Origin: an uncultured Clostridia bacterium
Lineage (GTDB): Bacteria > Bacillota > Clostridia > Lachnospirales > Lachnospiraceae
Reading direction: 5' to 3'
Length of the DNA stretch: 64,000 nucleotides
Assembly: GCA_948467395.1 (NCBI GenBank)
Contig: CAOKDX010000001.1
Coordinates: 372,001 to 436,000 of the forward strand
Part shown: positions 8,831 to 19,925 of the stretch, one piece after another
Layout of the letters: each line of letters opens with the position of its first letter
How positions within the stretch are numbered: position 1 is the stretch's first letter
The notes under the pieces: generated by a model
The model's database searches: none
What the model was told of the DNA's origin: nothing
Seen by the model: only the letters and a program-made list of their open reading frames with translations
Program-made: the position numbers and the translations under genes

Positions 8831-9193
8831 ATGGCTGAAGAGCATGGGATGGAATGCTGTGAGGATACGGAAGTTCACGCAGAGCTGATTCAGATTGTAA
8901 ATGAAAAAATGCCGGAGGAAAGTGAATTGTATGATCTGGCAGAGCTGTTCAAGGTCTTTGGCGATTCTACCCGCATACGGATCCTGTTTGTGTTATTTGA
9001 GGCGGAGGTTTGTGTCTGCGATCTGGCAGAGGCGCTGCATATGACCCAGTCGGCAATATCGCATCAGCTGAAAATCCTTAAGCAGAACAGGCTGGTAAAA
9101 AGCCGCCGGGAGGGAAAATCAGTGTTTTATTCCCTGGCGGACGGACATGTGAGGACGATGATCGCCCAGGGGATTGAACATATTGGAGAGTAG
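8831..9193 (+). CDS. ArsR/SmtB-family metal-sensing repressor (CadC-like)
   Basis: A 120-residue winged-helix repressor. FKVFGDSTRIRILFVLFEAEVCVCDLAE carries the alpha-3 metal-site motif (E)VCVCDL. The recognition helix follows in MTQSAISHQLKILKQNRLVKSRREGKSVFYSLAD. Cysteines and His in the N-terminal HGMECCED, together with CVC, fit CadC-type sensing of Cd, Pb or Zn. The open frame extends eight codons upstream, but AAAGGAGG is correctly placed for the ATG at 8831. It heads a three-gene operon with a metallochaperone and a P1B-ATPase and has its own operator just upstream. Confidence 0.92.
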   Translation: MAEEHGMECCEDTEVHAELIQIVNEKMPEESELYDLAELFKVFGDSTRIRILFVLFEAEVCVCDLAEALHMTQSAISHQLKILKQNRLVKSRREGKSVFYSLADGHVRTMIAQGIEHIGE

Positions 9194-9232
9194 GTAATGG
9201 AATGTGCGCCAGGTGCGCAGGGAGGTATGAAA

Positions 9233-9451
9233 ATGAAGAAGAAATTTAAACTGCAGGATCTGGACTGCGCTAACTGCGCGGCAAAGATGGAGAACGCCAT
9301 CAAAAAGATCGAGGGCGTCAATGACGCCAGCGTCAGCTTTATGACGCAGAAAATGACGGTGGACGCAGAGGATGGAAGGTTCGACGATATTATGAAAGAG
9401 GTAGTGAAGGTGTGCGCAAGGGTGGAACCGGACTGCCAGATCTTGATATAG
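9233..9451 (+). CDS. Free-standing heavy-metal-associated (HMA) domain protein
   Basis: A 72-residue single HMA domain with a ferredoxin-like fold. The metal motif is LDCANCAAKMENAIKKI, with the CxxC pair where copper chaperones have GMTCxxC. The Asp before the first Cys is typical of Zn/Cd/Pb-handling HMA domains. The ATG at 9233 is seven bases after GGAGG, whereas the ATG at 9227 is too close. The ATPase encoded 19 bases downstream lacks its usual N-terminal HMA domain, so this protein most likely supplies that function in trans (inference). Confidence 0.88.
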   Translation: MKKKFKLQDLDCANCAAKMENAIKKIEGVNDASVSFMTQKMTVDAEDGRFDDIMKEVVKVCARVEPDCQILI

Positions 9452-9470
9452 GCTGCGCCGGAGAGGATGT

Positions 9471-11345
9471 GTGATTATGACAGCGAAACAGAAAAAGATG
9501 CTGGCGCGTATTGTCGTTACAGCCATACTTTTTGCGGTGCTCCTTGTTCTGGAATACACGGGGATGCTTGAACCCTGGGAGGATTCCTGGGTCTTGCCCG
9601 TGGTATATGTGGTTCCCTATCTGGTGATCGGATATGATATTATTTTCAAGGCGGCCAGAAATATCAGCCGGGGGCAGGTATTTGATGAAAATTTCCTGAT
9701 GATGCTTGCCACCTTTGGGGCCTTTGGCGTACGGGAGTATGCCGAGGCGGTGGCAGTTATGCTCTTCTATCAGGTCGGAGAGCTGTTCCAGGGATATGCT
9801 GTTGGCAGGTCCCGTCAGTCCATTGCCGACATGATGGATATCTGTCCGGAATATGCCAATGTGGAAGAGGATGGAAGACTGGTTCAGGTGGATCCGGATG
9901 AAGTGGAGATGGGAGCTGTCATCACGATCCGGCCAGGAGAGAGGATTCCGCTGGACGGCATTGTGACAGAAGGGGAGTCCATGATCGATACGGCGGCTCT
10001 CACTGGTGAAGCCGTTCCACGGCGGGCCAGAGCGGGCGACGAGGTCATCAGCGGATGCGTCAATGGAAGCGGTACTTTAAAGGTACGCACCACAAAGGGA
10101 TTTGATGATTCCACGGTATCCAAAATACTTGAGCTGGTGGAAAATGCCAGCAGTAAGAAGGCGGATGTGGAGAACTTTATCACCCGGTTTGCCCGGTATT
10201 ATACGCCCATCGTCACCATTGCGGCAGTTCTTCTTGCTTTTCTGCCGCCGTTATTTGCCGGAGGATGGGGGGAGTGGATACAGCGGGCGTGTATCTTTCT
10301 TGTGATTTCCTGTCCCTGTGCCCTTGTGATCTCAGTACCTCTCGGTTTCTTCGGAGGAATTGGCGCCGCATCCAAGCTGGGGGTGCTGGTGAAGGGAAGC
10401 AATTATCTGGAGGCCGTGGCGGAGGTGTCCACCATCGTATTTGATAAGACGGGTACTCTGACAAAAGGAGAATTTCTGGTTACTCAGGTTCTCCCGGAGG
10501 AGGGGATTACGGAGCAGGCTCTTCTGGAGACGGCGGCACTGGCGGAGGGGTATTCCAGCCATCCCATTGCCGGTTCCATCAAAGAGGCCTATGCCGGGGA
10601 ACTGGATATGGGCCGCTGCGGGCAGGCAGAAGAGCTTGCCGGTCATGGGATTGTGGTCATGGTAGACGGCAAAAGGACCCTGGTCGGCAATGAAAAGCTG
10701 ATGGAGAGGGAAAATATTCCTTATCAAAAATGTCAGACGGCAGGCACTGTGGTCTATGTGGCGCAGGAGGGGAGCTTTGTCGGCGTGATCGTGATCTCGG
10801 ATCAGATCAAGGCGGGAGCTGCCGATGCGGTCCGGGATATGAAACGGGTGGGCGTGCAGAGGACGGTAATGCTCACCGGGGACCGGCAGGAGGCTGCCGG
10901 CGGGGTGGCAGAGGAGCTTGGCATGGATGAATTTCATGCGGAGCTTCTGCCGGCGGATAAGGTGTCGAAGGTGGAGGAGCTTCTGGAACGGCAGAAGGGG
11001 CAGGGGCGGCTTGCCTTTGTGGGAGACGGCATCAACGATGCCCCGGTGCTGACCCGGGCGGATGTGGGGATTGCCATGGGCAGTCTTGGTTCGGATGCCG
11101 CCATTGAGGCGGCGGATGTTGTGCTGATGGATGACGATATCCGGAAGATTGCCGCTGTTGTGCGGATTTCGCGCAAGACACTGCGCATCGTAAAGCAGAA
11201 TATAGTATTTGCCCTGGCAGTCAAGGCCATTGTGCTGCTGATGGGAGCCTTTGGCATCGCCACTATGTGGGAAGCCGTATTTGCCGATGTGGGAGTCTCC
11301 GTCATCGCCATCCTGAATTCCATGAGGGCTCTGAAGACAGAATAG
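9471..11345 (+). CDS. Zn/Cd/Pb-exporting P1B-type ATPase
   Basis: Pumps divalent soft metals out of the cell using ATP. The length of 624 residues fits a P1B-2 pump without an N-terminal metal domain. The transmembrane metal site is SCPCAL (Cys281-Pro-Cys283). The phosphorylated Asp is in DKTGTLTKGE (Asp325), the actuator loop is TGEAVP, the His-Pro motif is SSHPIAGSI, and the hinge is GDGINDAPVL. The late helices carry AVKAIVLL and ADVGVSV, whose Lys and Asp are the marker residues of Zn/Cd/Pb pumps rather than Cu pumps. The start is GTG 9471, four bases after GAGAGG. ATG 9477 is an alternative. Confidence 0.93.
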   Translation: MIMTAKQKKMLARIVVTAILFAVLLVLEYTGMLEPWEDSWVLPVVYVVPYLVIGYDIIFKAARNISRGQVFDENFLMMLATFGAFGVREYAEAVAVMLFYQVGELFQGYAVGRSRQSIADMMDICPEYANVEEDGRLVQVDPDEVEMGAVITIRPGERIPLDGIVTEGESMIDTAALTGEAVPRRARAGDEVISGCVNGSGTLKVRTTKGFDDSTVSKILELVENASSKKADVENFITRFARYYTPIVTIAAVLLAFLPPLFAGGWGEWIQRACIFLVISCPCALVISVPLGFFGGIGAASKLGVLVKGSNYLEAVAEVSTIVFDKTGTLTKGEFLVTQVLPEEGITEQALLETAALAEGYSSHPIAGSIKEAYAGELDMGRCGQAEELAGHGIVVMVDGKRTLVGNEKLMERENIPYQKCQTAGTVVYVAQEGSFVGVIVISDQIKAGAADAVRDMKRVGVQRTVMLTGDRQEAAGGVAEELGMDEFHAELLPADKVSKVEELLERQKGQGRLAFVGDGINDAPVLTRADVGIAMGSLGSDAAIEAADVVLMDDDIRKIAAVVRISRKTLRIVKQNIVFALAVKAIVLLMGAFGIATMWEAVFADVGVSVIAILNSMRALKTE

Positions 11346-11416
11346 CGCAGAGTCGCCGTAGAACTGGATTATAGCGGTAATAATATTGTATTTCTAATAT
11401 AAAAGTGATAAGATAA

Positions 11417-11450
11417 GGATAGCCTGACGCCGTTGGGCTATCCTGTTATT
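11417..11450 (+). terminator. Terminator after the metal ATPase gene
   Basis: GGATAGCC (11417-11424) pairs with GGCTATCC (11436-11443) across an 11-base loop, followed by a short TGTTATT tract. It closes the metal operon before the MATE gene. Confidence 0.5.
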
Positions 11451-11487
11451 ATGGAGATATGTGTGAATTTGACAGAAGGAGGTCAGA

Positions 11488-12858
11488 GTGACAATGGCGG
11501 GCAATCGGGATGAAAAACTTGGCACGGAGCCTTTGGGAAAACTGATCATCAGTATGGCACTGCCCTCTGTGGCGGCACAGCTGGTGAATGTAATATATAA
11601 TATGGTGGACCGCATCTATATTGGCCATATTCCGGGGGCGGGGGCCCAGGCACTGACGGGGCTTGGAATCTCGCTGCCGGTGATCCTGCTGATTCAGGCG
11701 TTCAGCTCCCTGGCAGGAATGGGGGGCGCGCCGCAGGCGTCCATCCAGCTGGGCAGGGGAGACAGGGACCGGGCGGAGAAAATATTGGGAAACAGCGTGG
11801 CGATGCTGGCCGTATTCGCCGTTGCCCTGACGGCGGGCTTCTATCTTTTCAAGACGCCGCTGCTGTATTTATTCGGGGCCAGTGACGCCACTATTGTCTA
11901 TGCACAGGACTATCTGAATATCTATCTGGCAGGCACCGTTTTTGTCATGGCCTACCAGGGACTGAATATGTTTATCAGCTGCCAGGGGCATGCCAGGACG
12001 GCCATGGTATCCGTGCTGATTGGGGCGGTACTCAATATCGGGCTGGATCCCCTCTTTATCTTTGGTCTTGGCATGGGAATCCAGGGAGCAGCGCTGGCCA
12101 CCATTATCTCCCAGGGAGTCAGCGCTGTCTGGGTTGTGTCCTTTCTCCTGTCCAGGAAGACGGGGCTTCATATACGCAGACGCAATATCCGCCCCGACGG
12201 GAGGATTATCGGAGCCATTACGGCTTTGGGCATATCACCCTTTGTGATGCAGTCCACGGAAAGCCTGATCAATATTGTGCTGAACAGCAGCCTCCGGCAT
12301 TACGGCGGCGATCTCTATGTGGGGGCGCTGACCATTATGCAGAGCGTACTGCAGCTGATTGTTATCCCGGTGCAGGGCTTCTCGCAGGGGGTCCAGCCTA
12401 TTATCAGCTACAATTTCGGTGCAGGGAAGATTGCCAGGGTGAAAAAGACTTTTCAGACGTCCCTGACGGCAATTTGGGCCTTTGGTTTTGCTTTTACCGG
12501 CATTGCCATGCTGTTTCCGGGATTCTTCGCCGGACTCTTTACCAGTGATGCCCAGCTGCTCCGGCTGACGGAGACGAAGATGCCGCTGTTTCTCGCCGGG
12601 CTTTTGATCTTCGGGATACAGATGACCTGCCAGAGCACCTTTATGGGCCTTGGCAAGGCGAAGATTTCCCTCTTTATCGCCCTATGGCGGAAGGTGATCC
12701 TGTTGATTCCGCTGGCGCTGATCCTGCCAAGGTTTATGGGGGTAGACGGCGTGTACTGGGCGGAACCCCTTGCCGACGGCATATCGGCGGTGACGGCAGG
12801 CGTTTTATTTGTATTGACTGTATGGAGAAAAGAATGGAAAGGGAATGAATTGTCATGA
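11488..12858 (+). CDS. MATE-family multidrug efflux transporter
   Basis: A 456-residue, twelve-helix antiporter built from two six-helix halves. The N-terminal half starts LGTEPLGKLIISMALPSVAAQLVNVIYNM, the standard MATE opening. The pattern GAGAQALTGLGISLPVILL follows, and the second half contains VIPVQGFSQGVQPIISYNFGAGK, the signature PxxGxxxGxQPIxxYNxGA of the DinF/MepA-like branch. It exports organic cations or drugs against sodium or protons. A GTG at 11488 is five bases behind GAAGGAGG. The ATG at 11494 is possible. The last four bases overlap the start of the HAD gene, so the two are co-transcribed. Confidence 0.92.
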   Translation: MTMAGNRDEKLGTEPLGKLIISMALPSVAAQLVNVIYNMVDRIYIGHIPGAGAQALTGLGISLPVILLIQAFSSLAGMGGAPQASIQLGRGDRDRAEKILGNSVAMLAVFAVALTAGFYLFKTPLLYLFGASDATIVYAQDYLNIYLAGTVFVMAYQGLNMFISCQGHARTAMVSVLIGAVLNIGLDPLFIFGLGMGIQGAALATIISQGVSAVWVVSFLLSRKTGLHIRRRNIRPDGRIIGAITALGISPFVMQSTESLINIVLNSSLRHYGGDLYVGALTIMQSVLQLIVIPVQGFSQGVQPIISYNFGAGKIARVKKTFQTSLTAIWAFGFAFTGIAMLFPGFFAGLFTSDAQLLRLTETKMPLFLAGLLIFGIQMTCQSTFMGLGKAKISLFIALWRKVILLIPLALILPRFMGVDGVYWAEPLADGISAVTAGVLFVLTVWRKEWKGNELS

Positions 12859-13646
12859 ACACGCATATGATATTTTTTGATATAGACGGTACTCTTCTGG
12901 ATGAGGAAACCCGCACCGTACCGGAAAGCACGGTCCGTTCCCTTCGACAGGCCAGGGAAAACGGACATCAGATTTTTGTCTGTACGGGACGGTGCAGAAA
13001 TATCTGGCCCCTGGAGGTGATGGAGATTGGATTCGACGGCGTGGTGGGGGGCTGCGGGACAAATATCTTCTATCGGGGGGAGGAGCTTTTGCACACCAGC
13101 CTGGACCCGGCGCTGCAGCGGGAGATTGCCGATGACCTGACACGGTTTCACATCGACGGTGTGCTGGAGGGGCGGGATAAAACCTATTTCCGGCCAGACT
13201 ACTGGATGCCGGTAGTACAGGGCATCCATAAGGAGAACGGCATCTTTTCGGTTCAGTGCCAGCTGTTCTGGGACCGGGAAGAGCCGCTGGAGTTTGATAA
13301 GATGGCGCTGTGGTTCGATGACAGCAGCGACATGAAGAGCTTTAAGGAAAAATATGAGGATCGGTTTGATTTTATCCTGCGGGATCCGACCTTTTATGAG
13401 ATCGTGCCAAAGGGATATTCCAAGGCCACAGGCATAGAATTTCTTTGCCGGAAGCTGGGGATTCCAAGAGAGAATACGATGGGGTTCGGAGACAGCACCA
13501 ACGATCTGCCGATGCTGGAGTATACACAGATCAGTGTGGCCATGGGAAATGGCAATCCCGATATTTTCCCATCGGTGGATTATGTGACGGCATCTGTTAT
13601 GGAGGACGGGATAGAAAAGGCATTGAAAAAGTATGGAATGATATAA
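12855..13646 (+). CDS. HAD-superfamily (Cof-type, IIB) phosphatase
   Basis: A 263-residue cytosolic phosphatase. Motif I is FFDIDGTLLDE with the nucleophile Asp9 and Asp11. Motif II is the Thr in FVCTGR. Motif III is the Lys in VPKGYSKATGIE. Motif IV is GFGDSTNDLPML. The alpha/beta cap between motifs II and III is of the C2B type, which in known members acts on sugar phosphates or cofactor phosphates such as pyridoxal phosphate or FMN. The exact substrate is not visible. The ATG overlaps the MATE stop (ATGA), and MurE follows after 15 bases. Confidence 0.88.
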   Translation: MNTHMIFFDIDGTLLDEETRTVPESTVRSLRQARENGHQIFVCTGRCRNIWPLEVMEIGFDGVVGGCGTNIFYRGEELLHTSLDPALQREIADDLTRFHIDGVLEGRDKTYFRPDYWMPVVQGIHKENGIFSVQCQLFWDREEPLEFDKMALWFDDSSDMKSFKEKYEDRFDFILRDPTFYEIVPKGYSKATGIEFLCRKLGIPRENTMGFGDSTNDLPMLEYTQISVAMGNGNPDIFPSVDYVTASVMEDGIEKALKKYGMI

Positions 13647-13661
13647 GGAGGGACTGGCAGA

Positions 13662-15164
13662 ATGGCGGTAAGGCTTGCTGAATTATTGGAAAAGACAGAG
13701 TATCAGCTGATCCAGGGAAATCTGGATACGGAGGTGTCAGATCTGGCGTATGACTCCCGCCGGGTCGCACCGGGTATGCTCTTTGTGGCACTGGCAGGAT
13801 TTGTGGTGGACGGACATAAATTTATACCGGATGTCATACGAAGGGGCGCGTCGGTAATCGTGGTGGAGAGAGAGACGGAGATCCTGGACCAAGACGTTAC
13901 GGTGATCCGGGTGGCAAATGGACGCGAGGCATTGAGCCGGATGTCCCAGGCCTTTTTCGGCTATCCCGCGGAGCGGATGATATCCATCGGCATCACCGGG
14001 ACCAAGGGAAAATCCACTACGGCGTATATGATCCGGGATATTATAGAGAAGTCCGGCAGGACCTGCGGCATTGTCGGGACCATTGGCATCTACATTAAGG
14101 GAACGGTTACGCCTACGGAGCACACTACGCCGGAATCCTACGATCTGCAGAAGGCATTTGCCGATATGGTGGAGGCGGGCTGCGATTATATGGTGATGGA
14201 GGTGAGCTCCCAGGGGATCAAGATGGACCGTGTGGCGGGAATGCATTTTGATTACGGCGTATTTACCAATCTGTCCCCGGATCATATCGGCCCCAATGAA
14301 CATAAGGACTTTGACGAGTATCTGCACTGCAAGAGCAGGCTGTTCCGGATGTGTGATGTCGGTATCGTGAATAAGGACGACCCGCACTGGCAAGAGATTG
14401 TCAGGGACGCTTCCTGCGAACTAAAGACCTTTGGAACCTCTCAGGCGGACATGACGGCGGCAGATATCGAACACATCAATCGGGACGGAGACCTCTCCAT
14501 GAAATTTCATGCCGGCGGGCTGCTGGAGGGAGACGTTATCGTGGGGCTGCCGGGCCGCTTTAATATATACAATGGGATGTGTGCTGCCTGTACGGGAGCG
14601 CTGCTGGGCATGCCCCGGGAGATAATTCTGCATGCCCTGGAGCATGTGGAGGTCAGGGGACGTGTGGAGCATGTTCCTACGGGCAGGGGATTTTCCGTAT
14701 TGATTGATTTCGCACATAATGGTGTCAGCACGGAGAGCGTGCTGCGTACCCTTCGGGAGTACCATCCGAACCGGATCATCACAATCTTTGGCTGCGGCGG
14801 CAACCGCAGCAGGCTCCGCCGCTATGAGATGGGCGAAGCGGTGGGGAAGCTGGCGGAGCTGGCCATCGTCACCAGCGACAATCCCAGGACAGAGGACGTC
14901 ATGGACATCATCGAGGACATTAAAATCGGCCTGGCAAAGACAGACGGGGAGTATGTGGTGATTCCGGACCGACAGGAGGCCGTGAATTATGCGGTGGAAC
15001 AGGCGCAGAAGGGAGATATGATCATACTTCTCGGAAAGGGACATGAGGAATACCAGGAGATCAATGGGGTGAAACACCATTACAGTGAGAGGGAGGCCGT
15101 GGCAAATGCCCTGACAGGCGGGAAGCAGATCAACGGCGGGTTCAACTCGGCGCCGTCGAACTAA
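13662..15164 (+). CDS. murE: UDP-MurNAc-tripeptide synthetase (meso-DAP-adding)
   Basis: Adds the third amino acid to UDP-MurNAc-L-Ala-D-Glu in the cytoplasmic stage of peptidoglycan synthesis. The 500 residues contain the N-terminal uridine-binding domain (DSRRVAPGMLFVAL), the ATP-binding central domain with GTKGKST at 113-119 and the HTTPES UDP-MurNAc contact, and the C-terminal ligase domain. The motif DNPR at about residue 406 (TSDNPRTEDV) selects meso-diaminopimelate. Lys-adding enzymes have a different motif there. The gene sits apart from the usual dcw cluster, directly after a HAD phosphatase. AAGGAGG precedes the ATG. Confidence 0.94.
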   Translation: MAVRLAELLEKTEYQLIQGNLDTEVSDLAYDSRRVAPGMLFVALAGFVVDGHKFIPDVIRRGASVIVVERETEILDQDVTVIRVANGREALSRMSQAFFGYPAERMISIGITGTKGKSTTAYMIRDIIEKSGRTCGIVGTIGIYIKGTVTPTEHTTPESYDLQKAFADMVEAGCDYMVMEVSSQGIKMDRVAGMHFDYGVFTNLSPDHIGPNEHKDFDEYLHCKSRLFRMCDVGIVNKDDPHWQEIVRDASCELKTFGTSQADMTAADIEHINRDGDLSMKFHAGGLLEGDVIVGLPGRFNIYNGMCAACTGALLGMPREIILHALEHVEVRGRVEHVPTGRGFSVLIDFAHNGVSTESVLRTLREYHPNRIITIFGCGGNRSRLRRYEMGEAVGKLAELAIVTSDNPRTEDVMDIIEDIKIGLAKTDGEYVVIPDRQEAVNYAVEQAQKGDMIILLGKGHEEYQEINGVKHHYSEREAVANALTGGKQINGGFNSAPSN

Positions 15165-15208
15165 CCGATGCGGCAGGGATGTTACTTTAGAGGAAAAGAG
15201 GGATAGAT

Positions 15209-15934
15209 ATGACAAAGGTACTGATCCTGGAGGACAAATGGCAGTCGCGGGAGGTACTGGCCCGGATGGTAGAAGAGATTGATGCCGGTGCCGCCGTTTT
15301 TGCTGTGGCCGATGAGGACGAGGCATACGCCATTGCCATGAAGAGGTCCATCGATGTATTTCTGGTGGATATCATACTGCACCCGGAGCGGACGGGCGAC
15401 CAGTCGGGGGCTGTCTTTGCATGTAATATAAGAAATGTGGAAAAGTATAATTTCACTCCCATCATTTTCATTTCTACCCTGTATGATGCAAAGATGTGTA
15501 TGTTCAGTACGGTTCAGTGTTATGGCTTTATTGAAAAACCCTTTAATATAGACAAAACCCGTCATATGATTGCGGCAGCCATGCGCTATCACACCACAGA
15601 GGGACAGGATAAGTCATTCATCTTTCACTCGGAGGGACTGATCGGATCGGTTCCAGTCAAGGACATCATCTATATCGAGAGCCGGCATCACCGGCTGTAT
15701 GTACATACTACCAAGGACGAGATCACACTGCCCTACCGGTCATGCAGAAAGGTGCTGGAGGAGATTGATTCGGAGGACTTCGAAATGTGCAACCGGGGAA
15801 CCATTGTGAACATGGCATATATTGACCGCATCGACTCACCGGGAAGATATATGTACCTCCGGGGGACCGGGGCGATCCTGGAGATCGGTTCCATTATGAA
15901 AAAGAACTTTATGCAGCGATTTAAGAACAGGTAA
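15209..15934 (+). CDS. LytTR-family response regulator
   Basis: A 241-residue regulator. The N-terminal receiver has the acidic pair in LILEDKW and the phospho-acceptor Asp in VFLVDIIL (about residue 53), with the conserved Lys in YGFIEKPFN. The C-terminal LytTR DNA-binding domain (about 140-240) shows DIIYIESRHHRLYVHT and the FEMCNRGTIVNMAYIDRI pattern. AgrA, VirR and ComE are of this design. No histidine kinase is adjacent, so it may be driven by an unlinked kinase. A strong terminator follows, placed inside the promoter region of hrcA. Confidence 0.88.
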   Translation: MTKVLILEDKWQSREVLARMVEEIDAGAAVFAVADEDEAYAIAMKRSIDVFLVDIILHPERTGDQSGAVFACNIRNVEKYNFTPIIFISTLYDAKMCMFSTVQCYGFIEKPFNIDKTRHMIAAAMRYHTTEGQDKSFIFHSEGLIGSVPVKDIIYIESRHHRLYVHTTKDEITLPYRSCRKVLEEIDSEDFEMCNRGTIVNMAYIDRIDSPGRYMYLRGTGAILEIGSIMKKNFMQRFKNR

Positions 15935-15957
15935 TTCCACTTTTTACAATTTTTCTA

Positions 15958-15986
15958 TTGACAATACCACCGCAAGGTGGTATTTT
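15958..15986 (+). promoter_or_regulatory. Sigma-A promoter of the hrcA operon
   Basis: TTGACA (15958-15963), a 17-base spacer and TATTTT (15981-15986). The CIRCE operator begins 16 bases after the -10, as in other class I heat-shock promoters. The spacer itself contains the hairpin of the upstream terminator. Confidence 0.65.
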
Positions 15987-15990
15987 AATT
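15963..15990 (+). terminator. Terminator of the LytTR regulator gene
   Basis: A nine-base perfect stem, AATACCACC / GGTGGTATT, with a GCAA tetraloop is followed by TTAATT. It overlaps the spacer and -10 of the putative hrcA promoter. Confidence 0.7.
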
Positions 15991-16001
15991 GTAGTCATTG
16001 A

Positions 16002-16028
16002 TTAGCACTCTTTTTTAGTGAGTGCTAA
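16002..16028. promoter_or_regulatory. CIRCE operator (HrcA binding site)
   Basis: TTAGCACTC-N9-GAGTGCTAA matches the CIRCE consensus at all 18 arm positions. It lies 36 bases before hrcA. HrcA, helped by GroEL in characterised Firmicutes, represses here and is released on heat shock. Confidence 0.97.
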
Positions 16029-16064
16029 CAGTAAAAAAGCATATATTATCAATGGAGGGAAAGC

Positions 16065-17102
16065 ATGGAGCTGAGTGAGCGCAAACAGAAGATTCTGGAA
16101 GCGATCATACGGAACTATATGGAGTCCGGTGAGCCGGTTGGATCCAGGACGGTATCCAAGTATACGGACCTGAATCTGAGTTCGGCCACAATACGGAATG
16201 AGATGGCGGATCTGGAAGAGATGGGATATATCCTGCAGCCCCACACCTCTGCCGGCCGGATCCCTTCCGACAAGGCATACCGTCTGTATGTAGATACGAT
16301 GCTGCAGCGGAAGGACCAGGAAGTGGAAGAGATGCGGGAGCTGATGGTAGAAAAGGCGGATAAGATCGATCTCCTGCTAAAGCAGGTGGCAAAGCTGCTG
16401 GCACAGAATACCAATTATACTTCCATGGTAACCAAGCCGAAATATGAGCACAAGAAGATTAAATTCATACAGCTAAACCAGATTTCGGACACCCAGCTTC
16501 TGGTTCTGGTCATTCTGGACAACAATCATGTAAACAATAAGTTTATTGAACTGGAATCCGGTCTGGATGACGGAGTGGTGGCTCAGCTGAATTTTCTTAT
16601 CAATACAGCGCTGAACGGTCTGGACTTTACGGAGATCAATATGGCCATCATGCAGAAGATCAAGGATCAGGCAGGGGAATATGTGGATCTTGTCTCCAGT
16701 ATACTGGACTGCATATCCGAGGTGATGTCGGAAGAGGATGACTCTGAGATCTTTACCTCCGGAGCCACAAATATTTTAAAGTATCCGGAGCTTACGGATA
16801 AGGAAAGCATGACGGAGCTTCTCTCCACCTTTGAGGAAAAGCAGATGCTGGCGGCCTGGGCCAATGACAAGAGGGCGCCGGAGACGGAGCAGGAGCATGG
16901 CATACAGGTCTATATTGGGGAGGAGTCCCCGGTGGAGTCCATGAGGGATTGTTCCGTGGTGACGGCGACCTATAAGATAGAAGAGGGCGTATACGGCAAG
17001 ATCGGTATTGTGGGTCCCAAGCGCATGGATTACGAAAAGGTAGTCGGCGCCCTGGAGAACTGTATGCAGCAGCTGGATGATATATTTAAGAAGAAAACCT
17101 AG
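16065..17102 (+). CDS. hrcA: Heat-inducible transcription repressor HrcA
   Basis: A 345-residue repressor of class I heat-shock genes. The N-terminal winged helix reads LSERKQKILEAIIRNYMESGEPVGSRTVSKY and LSSATIRNEMADLEEMGYI, both diagnostic of HrcA. LQPHTSAGRIPSDKAYRLYVD follows as the conserved hinge. The C-terminal GAF-like dimer domain ends in the KIGIVGPKRMDYEKVVG motif. AATGGAGGG precedes the ATG. A perfect CIRCE lies upstream, so the operon is autoregulated. Next genes: grpE, dnaK, dnaJ. Confidence 0.97.
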   Translation: MELSERKQKILEAIIRNYMESGEPVGSRTVSKYTDLNLSSATIRNEMADLEEMGYILQPHTSAGRIPSDKAYRLYVDTMLQRKDQEVEEMRELMVEKADKIDLLLKQVAKLLAQNTNYTSMVTKPKYEHKKIKFIQLNQISDTQLLVLVILDNNHVNNKFIELESGLDDGVVAQLNFLINTALNGLDFTEINMAIMQKIKDQAGEYVDLVSSILDCISEVMSEEDDSEIFTSGATNILKYPELTDKESMTELLSTFEEKQMLAAWANDKRAPETEQEHGIQVYIGEESPVESMRDCSVVTATYKIEEGVYGKIGIVGPKRMDYEKVVGALENCMQQLDDIFKKKT

Positions 17103-17176
17103 CAGGCAAGACAAACTGCCAATTTCTTAATATTCGTTGTACTAGTATAGGAAAAGATAGAAAGGTGGAATCAGAA

Positions 17177-19781
<2,605 letters not shown>

Positions 19782-19846
19782 GAGACAGATGGGCCGAAAT
19801 GATATCTTGCGTTGTACCAGCTGAATAGGTAGATGATAAAGAAAAG

Positions 19847-19882
19847 GAATGAACTCGTACCCCCAAGGGGTGCGAGTCATTC
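19847..19882 (+). terminator. Long hairpin between dnaK and dnaJ (attenuator or processing site)
   Basis: GAATGA-A-CTCGTACCCC pairs with GGGGTGCGAG-TCATTC, about 15 base pairs with one bulged A and one G-U pair, around a tiny AA loop. No U-run follows, so it is more likely a partial terminator, mRNA stabiliser or cleavage site that lowers dnaJ relative to dnaK. Confidence 0.5.
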
Positions 19883-19925
19883 GTCTGTATAATGCGCAGA
19901 AACCTGCGCGGATGGAGGGAAAGAA

